Shown: piece by piece, positions 10,789-21,595 of the stretch
How the letters are laid out: every line of letters starts with the position of its first letter
Numbering within the stretch: position 1 is the stretch's first letter
Assembly (NCBI GenBank): GCA_928212115.1
Contig: CAKMRJ010001112.1
Span: 402,833,496 to 402,897,495 of the forward strand
DNA length: 64,000 nt
Direction of reading: 5' to 3'
From: Lactuca virosa
Lineage: Eukaryota; Streptophyta; Magnoliopsida; Asterales; Asteraceae
Program-made: the position numbers and the translations under genes
Notes under the pieces: model-generated
The model's input: the letters and a program-made list of their open reading frames with translations, nothing else
Databases searched by the model: none
Told to the model about the DNA's origin: nothing

Positions 10789-11049
10789 ATTAAAACTAAA
10801 ACTAACAAAACTAAACTAAAACGTTATAAAATAAAAGAAAGGGATTTGAGTGGCTTCTTGAACACTTAGAAGATTGTGTTCAAGACAGTGTGATTTTCTC
10901 TTCACATTTGATGGATATTTGTACTTCATTACATCCTATTCATATATCATCAAAATAGTAGTTTAATAGATAAAGTAAATTGTTCAAGGGGTGAAAATTG
11001 TTCATCTACATTCATTATCTAACTCAATAATTTGATGTAATTTATAACA
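10789..11049 (-). repeat. Copia 3' LTR fragment
   Basis: It matches 17549-17794 in the same orientation (shared words AAAACTAAACTAAAAC, CACTTAGAAGATTG, TCTAACTCAATAATTTGAT). On the minus strand it begins TGTTATAAATTAC directly after the polypurine tract. The far end is lost in the microsatellite. Confidence 0.75.
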
Positions 11050-11060
11050 CTCCCCTTGGA
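11050..11060 (-). promoter_or_regulatory. Copia polypurine tract
   Basis: The minus strand reads CCAAGGGGAG just before the LTR start; this is the plus-strand DNA primer of LTR elements. Confidence 0.7.
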
Positions 11061-11307
11061 TTACAATTTTTATAATCTGAGTTCAACCTTGAAGTACAGC
11101 CTCATTAAAAATCTTGCTAAAGAAAACCAAGTGGGATAAATCTTTAGTGAAGGGAAAAAGAGTGAAGTGAATAGTTGACCCCCCTCATTTAAACATCTGT
11201 TACATTATATGCTATGAACATGTCACATTCTGATTCCATGCACATGTTGTATGAAGATTGCAGTATGGAATGCTTATGTGAAGAGCTCTGTTGCATTGTT
11301 GTCGGAT
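11061..11307 (-). other. Copia 3' untranslated region
   Basis: Non-coding sequence between the RNase H stop and the polypurine tract. It shows T-rich and GTGAAG-type stretches typical of this copia group but no ORF. Confidence 0.5.
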
Positions 11308-11865
11308 TTAACATATTCTATCGCAATCTTTTATAAGCTCTTGAATGTACTCAAAGAACTTTAGAGGTATATGTTTTGTCCTGTCACTCTTGATATATAC
11401 TTCTTTCATTTGAGTAACGCATGTTGAGTTATCTTCATAAATAAAAGTTGGATCTTTATCTTTATCCAGTCCAAATGATGGCAAAATGATTTGCCTTATT
11501 GATCTTAACGATGTGCATTCTCTACTAGCTTCATTTAGTGCAATTACTTCAACATGATTTGAGGATGTGGCAACAAGTGTTTTCGTTTGATAACACCATG
11601 AAATTGTGATACCTCCATTCATGAATACGTATCGAGTTTGAGACCTAGATTTATGAAGGTCAAATAAATAGCATGCATCTGCATAACCACTCAAACGTTG
11701 GTTTGAATTATTGGGATAAAATAACCCTAAATCAGTAGTTTTGCGAAGGTATCGAAAAATATGTTTGATCCCATTCCAATGTCTTATTGTAGGGGATGAA
11801 CTGAACCTTGCTAGCAAGTTTACAGCGAAAGAAATTTCGTGTCTAGTACAATTGGTAAGATACAT
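11308..11865 (-). pseudogene. Copia RNase H and RT C-terminus
   Basis: A 185-residue open segment: RT thumb/connection (TRHEISFAVNLLARFSSSP, HWNGIKHIFRYLRKT), then RNase H with a GYADA catalytic-Asp motif, ATSSNHVEVIALNEA and YEDNSTC. It is the longest uninterrupted pol part of this element, but the upstream frame is broken, so no polyprotein can be made. Confidence 0.9.
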
Positions 11866-12015
11866 AAGAGCCCCAATTACATTTATATATGGTACTTCTG
11901 GACAAAGAACTTCTTCATTTTCTTCGCGGGGACGAAATATATATAGTTTTCAATATTTAATGATCTAACACCATTGGGGTGCTTAAAGGATTGATATTCG
12001 CCATATTGAAACAAT

Positions 12016-12830
12016 TCAAGACTCTTTCTGTATAATTTTATTGATGCACACAAGTATTCCATTAGGCATACGCTCAATATGCAAGCCAAGACAATATTTG
12101 TTTTTTCCAAGATCATTCATTTCAAATTCTTTCTTTAAAATTTTAATCACTTCAAAGATTTCTTTATTCGTTCCAATGATGTTTATATTATTAACAAAGA
12201 CCGCTATGATCATATACACAGATGTTGTTTTCTTAATAAATACGCATAGACAAATAGTGTTATTTTTATAACATTTACTTATTAAATAATAGCTTAAACG
12301 ATTGTACCATATGCATCCATATTGCTTAACCCATACAAAGATCTTTGTAATTTTATAGAGTACACTTCTTTGGGTTTTTCACTTAATGCTCCAGTCATTT
12401 TAAATCCTTCAGGGATCTTCATATAGATATTAGTATCAAGTGATCCATACTAGTAAGCTGTAGCAATAAATATATGACATATCTCTAAATTTTCAGAGAC
12501 TGCCAATCTGAGAAAATTTCTAAAAGTGGTTACACCAATTACCGGTGAATAAGTTTCCTCATAATCAATTATAAGTCTTTGAGAGAAACCTTGATCCAGA
12601 AGCCTAGCCTTGTATCTTAAAATTTTGTCTTTCTCATTTCTTTTTCGTATGAAGATCCATCTATGCCCTAATGGTTTCACAACGCTAGGTGTGAGGATAA
12701 TGGCCCCAAAAACCTTTCTCTTGTTAAGAGAATTTAATTCAACTTGCATAGCCTCCTTCCATTTAACCAAATCATTTCTTATTTGACATTCAATTAAAAA
12801 TTGTGGTTCGGGATCATCATTCATAATATC
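12016..12830 (-). pseudogene. Copia reverse transcriptase (RVT_2-type), inactive
   Basis: The N-terminal part 12450-12824 reads WKEAMQVELNSLNKRKVF, HRWIFIRKRNEKDK and DYEETYSPVIG, typical of copia RT. The catalytic region at 12016-12219 has FVNNINIIGT where YVDD is expected, so both catalytic Asp residues are replaced by Asn. Several frameshifts lie between the two parts. Confidence 0.9.
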
Positions 12831-13389
12831 ATATGCAACTGAATAAGAAAATATTGTACTTATATTATCAATATCATCTTGGTCACATATTCTATTTGTT
12901 TGACCATAATTTAGTGCAACATCTTCATTTCCTGGGGGAATTTTGATATTTCGTGTTTCTTCAGGAACACTTTTCTCTTGATCTAGTGCATATTCTACTC
13001 CTCTTCTTTTTCGTGGGTTTTTATCCTTAGAACCAAATGGCCTCCCATGCTTCAGGCATGTTTTAGACTCTTGCGTGACTTTATCATCAGATTGTCCATA
13101 TGGAATTGCAATTCAATCTGCAATATTAACAGCTGGTATATATGATTTAGTCATCCTTTTTGTGTAAGTAAATGCATCAAGCAATTGATTTTCCATATCT
13201 TGGAAATGCATTATCGTTTGAACTTCCATTTCACATTGCGATGTACGAGGGTCAAGATATGATAAAGAAGGCTCATGTCATGAAACATTATTTTCTAGAA
13301 TCTTCTCCCCCCCCCCTAATGATGGGAAATTTGCCTCATCAAATTGGTAATCAATTAGGCATGTTGTATAAACATCACTTGTTAAAGGT

Positions 13390-14344
13390 TCAAGATATCT
13401 TATAAGAGAGAATGACTTGTAACCTTCTTTGAGGGCCCATTTTTGTCCGTTGTGGTGGTGCAATGGGGACATATACTACACACCCAAAAATTCTCAGATG
13501 GGATATATTTGGCTCTTGACCAAAAGCAAGTTGTAGGGAGAATATACATGATATGAACTTGCTCTCATGCATATCAATGATCCAACATGTTAGATTTCAT
13601 GGCCCCAAACAGAAACAAGACGTTTGGTCCTCATTATCAATGGTCTAGCTATTAGTTGGAGACGTTTAATCAATGATTCAGTTAAACCATTTTGTGTGTG
13701 TACATGAGCCATTGGATGCTCAACAACAATTCCTATAGACATACAATAGTTATTAAATGATTATGAAGTAAATTCACAAGCATTATCAAGTCTTACTTGT
13801 TTGATAATATAATCAGGGAAACGTGCCTTTAACTTAATAATTTGATCAAGTAACTTTGAAAATGCCATATTATAAGTTGATAATAGGCAAACATGAGACT
13901 ATTTGCTTGATGCATCTATTAGGACCATAAAGTATCTACATGGTCCAGATGGTGAATGAATTGACCCACATATATCACCTTGAATTCTTTCAAGAAATCT
14001 AGGTGACTTACATTCAACTTTCATTGGAGAATGTTTTATAATTAACGTTCCAAGGGAACACGATGTACATGGCCTTATGCTACTGGATTGAGGGCACTTT
14101 TGGTCCTGCAATAGGTGTCCATGTTTATTCTCAATTTTCCTTCGCATAATTGTTAATCCTGGGTAGCCAATCTATCATGCCATAAACTGAATGTCCTAGG
14201 ATCACAATGTTTTTCTTTTACTATCATATTTGATTCAATCGTATGTATATATGTAAAATGTAGACCATAATCAAGTGTTGGTAGTTTTTCAAGCACATGG
14301 TTTTTGTCTATGATATACATATATTTATTATTTTCAATGGTCAC
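13390..14344 (-). pseudogene. Copia GAG-pre-integrase and integrase, fragmented
   Basis: The GAG-pre-integrase end SLWHDRLATQD (14153-14344) is followed, after a frame change, by the HHCC zinc region (CTSCSLGTLIIKHSP) and FLERIQGDICGSIHSP with VLIDASS (13899-14147), the first catalytic Asp. Further DDE parts (DNACEFTS) can be traced near 13760-13790 but are interrupted. Integrase would insert the cDNA; this copy cannot. Confidence 0.85.
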
Positions 14345-14697
14345 AGTTTTGTGTCATATCCTTTGAAATATATGTCATTAAAACATACTAAGTTTCTATC
14401 AGAATTTGGAGAAAATAAGGCATTTTCTATACAAAGGCTTGTAGCATTTGGTAATATAAAATGGTCTTTCCCAGTTTCATCTATCAACTTTGCAGGACCT
14501 GATACTGTATGTATGACTATTTTTGTTGGTACTAATTTTGAAAAATAGTTATTTGATTTCAGAATAGTGTGAGTACTACCACTATCTTCTATACAAAGAT
14601 CTCCAACCTTTTTTTGGTGTTGTGCTCCAGTTGGACTCATATTAAATTTCACATATGAAAGAAATAATAAGCCAATAAACATAATCATAATAATCAT
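14341..14697 (-). pseudogene. Copia aspartic protease
   Basis: The active-site motif IEDSGSTHTIL (D-S-G) is followed by a flap-like region and ENALFSPNSDRNLVCFNDIY, the usual end of copia protease. The domain itself is open but is cut off from gag by about 180 bp of broken frame. Confidence 0.85.
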
Positions 14698-14878
14698 TAT
14701 AAAGAAAGTTTATTTATTGTAAGAAAAACATTACACGAAAAAAAATGGAAGGAAAAAAAGGTTTACTAGAAGAATAATATAAAACTTTTTTAGTTTATGT
14801 CTTCCATTTCATTTCATTGTAGAAATCAACAATAGTTAGCATAGTGCATTCAACATTACAAATTAGGTTTGCTTCTTT

Positions 14879-15835
14879 TCATTTTCCTTTAATGGACTCT
14901 TGATAAAGTTGACAAAGATGTGCAGGTGTACTACAGGTCCTTGACCAATGGCTTGTACTACCACATCTATAACATGAACCATCAGATTTTTGTGATGTCC
15001 CAGCATCATGCCTTGCCACTTTGGTCTTGTCTTGTATATTGACATTATTTCTTTGTGAAGATTGGTAATTATTGTTTTTCTGGCCACGACCACGATTATT
15101 ACCTTGTCCATGACCAAACTTATGGTTATGATTATAACTTTGGTTTCGATTAAAATAGCCACGACCTCGTCCTCGGCCATTACCACGCCTTCGTCCACGT
15201 GTATTGTTTAAATGACCATCAGTATTTGTAGCATTTGCTTCCGAAAGTGCTACTGATCTCATTGGACGAGATACATGGTTTTTCATCAAGAGCTCATTGT
15301 TTTGATCTGCAGCAAGCAGGCATGCATTCAGTTCATAATATTTTGTGAACTTTTGCAACCTATATTGTTGCATCAAGGTAATCGTTGTTGCATGAAGCTT
15401 GGAGTGATTTTTCTCCAACATATCTTCATCAATAACTTCTTGTCCATAATACTTGAGTTGTGAACATATTCTGAACAAAGTTGAGTTGTATTCATTTACT
15501 TTCTTGAAGTCTTGAAACCTTAGTTTTCTCCATTCATCTCTAGCATTTGGAATTATAACTTCCTTTTTATGAGCAAATCTTTCTTTCAATAGATTCCATA
15601 GAATGATTGGATCTGTAATATTAAGATATTCAAATCTCAACATTTCATCAATATGCTTACGAAGGAAAACTTGTGCGTTCGCCTTTTCTTGTGCCAAGAA
15701 AATCTTAAATTCATATATAGCATTTGAGATTTCCAGGGACTTAAGATGTATTGTTACATCTATCATCTATGGTACATAGTTTTTTTTCCCACTAACTTCA
15801 AGTTCTGCAAACTCGAGCTCTGCAATGTCGGACAT
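14879..15835 (-). pseudogene. Copia gag with zinc knuckle, one premature stop
   Basis: The 295-residue open part (14879-15766) holds a UBN2/retrotransposon gag fold (LKSLEISNAIYEFKIFLAQE, RFAHKKEVIIP), an Arg/Gly/Asn-rich linker and a C-X2-C-X4-H-X4-C knuckle (CYRCGSTSHWSRTC). The true start is probably the ATG at 15835-15833 (MSDIAELEF...), in frame with the rest and separated from it by one TAG at codon 23, where Trp would be expected. Gag packages the element RNA. Confidence 0.88.
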
Positions 15836-16029
15836 ATTGTAACTATGAAATTTAAACAAAAATAACAAGATGAAAATTAGAATCCATATATTTCATTATG
15901 TATTACACAAAAAAGAAGTGTGAGAAGAATCATCTCATACAAGACTAAGAAAGGATAATATAAATCAGGATAAAATACATCTGGTGTGAGATTGAAAATT
16001 AGGAAGCCAAGTGATATAGTCTTTATAGC

Positions 16030-16649
16030 TACGAGATATGTAGTCAATCGTGACACTATAACGGTGCTATAGCGGTTAGCGAAAGTAAAAAAATGCTATT
16101 TCAAAATAGCGGTCAGGAATAACGGTGGCACGATTAGCGCCACGATTTACCGTTATTTACCGCGATTAAGGTCACCGCTATAGTGCGCGCTATAAACGTT
16201 GTTTGAATAAATTCCATTTTGGGCTATTTTATGTAAAAAAACGTTTTTTGTGCCATTTCATTGAATAAAAATGTTTTTTCTTAGCCCAAACCAAAACTTT
16301 TGTGTCATTCCATTGAATAAAATTGTGATTTTGTATCTTTCATGACTTTCATTGAAACCATGTATGTGTTGTCTTGCTAATTGTGTTGAAGACTTGAAGT
16401 ACTACATTATTATTAACTATAAAATTGCTTAATCATTTTATTTGCTAACTGTGATTGTGTTGAAGTATGATAAAATGCTAAGTACTGCTTATGTTTTCTT
16501 GTTGATTGTGTTAAAGAATAATTAAATGTGTCATTGGTAACCGATATGTGAAGTATGATTAACTAATTATGATATGTGAAGCATAATTCAGTGATTAACT
16601 AATTAACTGGATTGCGTTGAACTTTGAAGTATGATTTAGTGATTCATAG

Positions 16650-16693
<44 letters not shown>

Positions 16694-16830
16694 TACATAA
16701 TATAAAAAACGCTATATCACCGGTATACCACCGCAAGAACCACGGTTTCAAATAGCGGCAGGTGACCGCTATTATATTTTTGACCGTGATAACTGCATAG
16801 GCTGCTAGAATCACAATTGGATGAATCATT
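16030..16830. repeat. GC-rich GCTATAGCG-type repeat, possible non-autonomous DNA transposon
   Basis: The copia leader contains two islands (16053-16195 and 16700-16790) full of CGCTAT/ATAGCG/CCGTTAT words. The islands are partly inverted relative to each other (AATAGCGGTCA on the left; TGACCGCTATT on the right). Between them lie AT-rich sequence and an (AT)n tract. The pattern suggests a terminal-inverted-repeat transposon, but I could not fix termini or a target duplication. Confidence 0.35.
16651..16691. repeat. (AT)n microsatellite
   Basis: TA repeats inside the region between the GC-rich islands. Confidence 0.95.
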
Positions 16831-16964
16831 TTGATCTTGATAACTTTGAGAAATGAGAGAATTTACTTATTTTTTTGTGGTAGAAAGAAATATGATAGTG
16901 ATGTTAATATAGTAGAAAATATAGTTGTTGTTTTTGTCGTTTATAACTTTTGCATATATATCGT

Positions 16965-16975
16965 CGTTGTGTGTG

Positions 16976-17041
<66 letters not shown>
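16965..17041. repeat. (GT)n(AT)n microsatellite
   Basis: GT repeats (about 16965-16983) followed by AT repeats (about 16985-17041). Confidence 0.95.
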
Positions 17042-17042
<1 letters not shown>

Positions 17043-17179
17043 CATATATGTATATGTATTTTATAAATCATTTAATAAGACTTATAATTAATACATAATT
17101 TGACTTGGTATAATTTTACTAATTAGAAACATAAATAAATATTAGTAAATGTTTAAATGGAATTATGATGAATATCTAA

Positions 17180-17355
17180 AATATAAATAAATAAACATTG
17201 ATATATATAAATAAAACGTTAGTATACACATATAAAAATTAGTTGAATAATTTAAATATTAGTAATCATAAATAAAAGTTAGTTGGCATAAATAAAAGTT
17301 AGTTGCATAATGTAAATGTTAGTATGTATAAATAAAAGTTAGAATACATAAATAA
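17180..17355. repeat. Short degenerate tandem repeat
   Basis: The word CATAAATAAAAGTTAGTTG and close variants recur about six times with 20-40 bp spacing. Confidence 0.7.
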
Positions 17356-17548
17356 TGGTCGACAAATAAATAAATATCATTAGTCGTTAATAACAAATAT
17401 TTTTTCTTAATATATTATTATTCTTAATATAACGGTTGTTTAATAATAAATACATTTTTTATTAAGTAATGCACACCTTAAGTATGATAGATGTGATTTC
17501 TATTTGATTAGAACTTTCGCACACGTGTTATAAATTCAAAGTAACTAA

Positions 17549-17794
17549 AATTAAAACTAAGAAAACTAAACTAAAACATTGTAAAATAAAAGAAGAGGAT
17601 TTTAGAAGATTTGTAAACACTTAGAAGATTGTATTCAAGATAATGTGATTTTCTTTTTACATTTGATGAGTATTTATACTACATAATATCTTATTCATAC
17701 ATCATCAATATAGTAATTCAATAGGTAAATGAAATCGTTCAAATGATGAAAATTGTTTATTTATATGCATTGTCTAACTCAATAATTTGATACA
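17549..17794 (-). repeat. Copia 5' LTR fragment
   Basis: Partner of 10789-11049. On the minus strand it starts TGTATCAAATTATTGAG at 17794. Its divergence from the left copy, with several substitutions and indels, indicates an old insertion. Confidence 0.7.
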
Positions 17795-18560
17795 TGAAAA
17801 AGAGAAATTTTAAAAAAATACAGAAAATATTTTGAGACATTTTTTTAATTTATCGGTCGTTAAGTTGCATATTAAATATTTAATTCATTAAAATTTTCTT
17901 TTGTGTGCATATTCACATTTTCAAATGTGCATATATGATATCAGAAAATATGCATATATGAAAAAAAATTATTTTTTTTGCGAACTAAATTCTTAATAGA
18001 AAACTTAATAGCTAGTAAAGTAAAAAAAATTAGATTTATCAAAATATTAAAACAATAAAAATCTTCTAGAATTTTTACCGATATAAAATCTGTTTATAAA
18101 AGCAGATTATTTAATTGATGTAACAAGATAAATTTTTGTAGTAGCGAGTTGAAAAAAGTGTACCACGACAAGTTTCACTCTTGAATTAATTACGAAAATA
18201 CAATTCATAGGGCATACTAAAAGAGACCATATTCGCCAACTTTTTAATTTCAAAAGCATGTGGGTATCTTTAACGGATTCCTTGATTAATTTTCATGCTT
18301 TTCCTTTAGGGATATATATTTGAAAGGTACAACCGATCCTTTAACATGAAGAATCCTCCTTTAAAGACTCATATATCCAATAAACTTAAAAGCAAATATT
18401 CCAATTAAATTATATAATAGTAAAGTGTGTTCTCATCTTTTTACATGGTGCATATTTCAGGTTGGTGTAACCGTAAAAAATAAAGCCAAGATGAGTTATC
18501 TACACTCGTGCTGAAGGCTTTGCTTTGTTCACCTTTGACAATCTTTTTTTTTCTCCTCCT
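17795..18560. other. AT-rich spacer
   Basis: No coding signal. A short GCATGCAT/CATACATA tetranucleotide run is at 18567-18603, at the edge of the next element. Confidence 0.5.
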
Positions 18561-19121
18561 TGACACGTGCATGCATGCATGAATGCATGCATACATACAT
18601 ACAAATGTAATATAATGATCAAAATGAGAAAAATGAGTTATAAGGAAAGTCCTTGATTATTTGTAGGATCTCCGACATAAAACTTTAGAAGATGCTAATG
18701 ATCACCTGCCTTGTTGTTTTTATTTATTTCAATATGAGATTACAGAGATGATGAAGATAATACGAGTACAAGTGTAGTAGTAAAGCTAATCATGTGTATA
18801 GTGTGCGGTTTACAGGTGTTATTTATAGTCTAAGCTAAATAACTAGAAGTCCAATATTCTGGGATCCTCCTTGAACAAGTATTTGCACGTTATTTGACTT
18901 GGTATTCCCAGGTTTTAAGCTTGGTTGTAGTGATTCTCCATTGAGAATGAGTATTTTGTTGACTAATTCTGTACACGTGAGAAAAAGAAAGAAGAATATA
19001 ACCGCTAAAATGTTAGGAAATATTAATAATAATAATCAGGATCCTGATATATGTTTAAGGATCCTGCAACTTCAGGAATATTACGGATTCTGAATATAAT
19101 TCTAGGATCATGCCCCTAACA
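18560..19121 (-). repeat. Tat-B 3' LTR
   Basis: On the minus strand it begins TGTTAGGGGCATGATCC at 19121 after a purine-rich TTTGGAGG tract. It shares with the Tat-A LTR (41488-42069) the words GACTATAAA, CAAGGCAGGT, TTTTATGT and GGAGATCCTA in the same order. The far end is uncertain. Confidence 0.7.
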
Positions 19122-19425
19122 ATTGCCTCCAAATTATACATATGAAATATTAATGTTAGTTTCCAAATATTTAAAGGTATAATTTCATAAAATAAAAGAG
19201 ATAAGAGTTTGAATTTCAAACCCTAATCGGATAGGATTTATCCGTTCCTATAGGCATCATTATGCAGTCAAATCACAGTCTCTCTCTCTTCTGCCATTTA
19301 GGTTAAATAGGGACAATCAAGTTTACTTCCTTTAACTTCCCCAATATTTCTCTTGATCATCTCCAGTCACCTTCATAGGTAATTTCTTTCTCTTCTTTTC
19401 CTTTCGTATTCCTTTTTTTCTGATC

Positions 19426-20999
19426 ATGGGCAAGAAGGTGACTCGTTCTCGTGCCAGCATTACCATCCCTTCCGAGAATGTATTCATTGATCAGAGGATC
19501 CTGACCTATGATGAGGTTTGTTCCTTTGATGCTGAAGACATGCAGTCTCTCAAAACCGATAGAGCTTTTCCTCCCAACGTAATCTTTAGGTCCTTTGAGG
19601 CCTCCATTCAGTCTGATTTTCTTTCTTCTTCCTGGGTATGCTTCCCTGGGTGTCAAATACCCTCTCTCGGGCATTGTTTTTGATTTCTTTCAAGCCACTA
19701 ACCTTTCATACATTCAAGCTATGCCCATTATTTGGAGGATTTTGTCTTGGATTGATCGAGTGAATCGCTCTCATAACCTAGACAATAGGTCTCGCCGAGT
19801 TGGCTTATGTTTATGATCTTTTTACTTTTGGGAATTCTTGTTTTTTTTCTCAAAGTTAAATCCAATAAATCTCCTCTTATCCTGAAATCGAAACACATTG
19901 ATAGAGCCTGGAAAGAAAAATACTTTTTTGTAAGGCGTGACTCTATTGATGGTGGTGATCTCTTGCCAAGGCTTAGGTTAAAAAGGGTAGGATTTATTTG
20001 TTGATCTTGAGGATCTAAGGATTTACTTTTCTCATTTTGTTCATTTTGATGCAGGTTTCAAGTTTAGAGAAGCTTTTTCCATTGCTGAGGAAAATGAGGA
20101 CAAGATCATGAGTTTCCTTGTTTTACCTGCAGACGTTAGATCATTCAAGTTTGAGTACCCTAGCCTTCAAGAAGGTTCTTCAACACAGCTTCAATTGCCA
20201 CCGGTAAGGATCCTTCCTGGTGTATTTATCTATTTTGACATTAGGATCCTAAACTTATGAGGATCGTTCTCAATATTTAGGATCTAAAGCCACTCGTTCT
20301 AGTGCTCGATTTGTTTTATTTGATCTTGAAGATGACATGTCTAGTGGTCTGCTTGTGGTGAAGAAGGAAAATATACCTCCGTCTATTCCTCCTAAGAGGA
20401 CTCAACTTGATCTTGCCGTGAAGACCCCAACACCTCGAAAGAGGAAATCATCTAATGCCTAGTATCTTGAGAATCTTGGACCAAACGAGGCGCTAAAGAA
20501 GCCGATCTCCTTTTCCCAATATATATGTATTCGTATGTTCTTTCCATTTAACTTTATTCACCATTTTTTATTTACCGTTGCTCTTTTTAGGTTGTTGATC
20601 ACGTTTCTCACTCTGTTGAGGATCTCAAGGCCAAGCTTGCTCAAATAGAGCACGCTCTAAGAGAGCAGAAAGGGTTCAACAAGGAAATTCTGCAGAGGGT
20701 GGAGAAGTTTTCTAAGGAAAAAGCTGAGAAAAAGGAGAAGCATGTGGTTGAAATGGATGAGGTGATTGCGGAAGCGAAACTGAGTGCTGTTGTTGCTATT
20801 TGGGAGGCAAAAATTAAGCTTTGCGGAGGATGTTGAGAATAACGGATCCTGGAATGTAGTCGGATTACGTGAGACCCTAGTCAAGTTAACTGGTAAGACT
20901 GTTAGTGCCAGTCAGGATCATGCGTTGCAGCCAAAGGAGGGAGGAGAGAAGAATAAGACGGAAGTGGCTCCGAGTGGTGGTGATCAATCTGCAGCTTAA
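19426..20999 (+). pseudogene. Tat-B antisense ORF, intron-containing, 'putative gypsy-type transposase' family
   Basis: Plus-strand gene opposite to its host element, placed between pol and the 3' LTR. The N-terminal domain (from ATG 19426) resembles the Transposase_28 family (FPPNVIFRSFEASIQSDF, YIQAMPIIWRILSWIDRV, WKEKYFFVRRDSI). The C-terminal part is a coiled coil (20591-20800) ending VSASQDHALQ...QSAA. Apparent splice signals: donors near 19987 (GGGTAGGA) and 20214 (CCGGTAAGG), acceptors before 20056 (GATGCAG), 20281 (ATTTAG) and 20591 (TTTTTAG). Frame breaks near 19640, 19830 and 20815 and a stop near 20460 make this copy defective. The molecular function is unknown despite the family name. 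Confidence 0.7.
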
Positions 21000-21595
21000 C
21001 CTTTATTTATTTAGAAACAACTTTAATATTTTGGGTATGTAAGACAATATTTCACTTTTTTTGGGGTTGATGGGCAACCCTTTTTTTTTAATTTCTAGTT
21101 GTTGGTTACATTATTTCCTGCTTGCATCATTGATTTTTGTGGTTGTAGCAATCTGATTTCTGAGGATCCATACATAATCAAGATCCTAAAAAGTTCAAAC
21201 CTTATATGAACTCTTTAAGATCTGAATAACCTGAAAATGATTAACATACAATTTGGGATCTTAAAATAGTTAAGATCTTTAGGATAATAAACCTTCATTC
21301 ATTATGTAGGAAAAATAATTCTTAAAAAATAGATAGAATTGGTGATCTTTAGGTTTTATAATATTTTGACATAAAAGAAGTATTGAGTTATAATCCTTGG
21401 AGTTCCTTATGATATTGAAGTTCGCATGTGGAAGGAGTTCATCATAGAAGATCCTTATTTGGTTTTTACTAAGTAAATCAGGGAGTATCCCATTTCAGGA
21501 ATTAACTGGAAATAATCCCAACTTAGAATATAACTAGGAAGGATCCCTATTTGTAACATTATAATGCTACATGCCTTGGTCATTTCATGGGGAAG
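21000..21595 (-). other. Tat-B spacer between pol and antisense ORF
   Basis: Non-coding. It has the same style as the Tat-A spacer (GGATCCTTCC, GGGATACTCCC, GCATTATAATGTTAC). Tekay-2 begins at 21596. Confidence 0.6.

Larger units (their letters stand above)
10789..17794 (-). mobile_element. Ty1/copia retrotransposon, decayed
   Basis: On the minus strand: LTR fragment (17549-17794), long leader, gag (14879-15835), protease, integrase, RT, RNase H (to 11308), polypurine tract, then the second LTR fragment (10789-11049). Integrase precedes RT, which defines copia. All domains after gag are broken by frameshifts and stops. The leader between LTR and gag, about 1.7 kb, is swollen by microsatellites and a GC-rich repeat, so the real element was shorter. 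Confidence 0.85.

Noticed and set aside
10579..10869. Tyr/Ile and Val/Cys repeat ORFs over the AT/AC microsatellite
   Set aside because: Translation of dinucleotide repeats; the same holds for the open frames at 24909-25202, 16644-16829 and 16831-17091.
19426..20999. Host gene encoding a nuclear coiled-coil protein
   Set aside because: A second diverged copy lies at the equivalent place in Tat-A and both are flanked by Tat LTR or spacer sequence, so it is element-borne.
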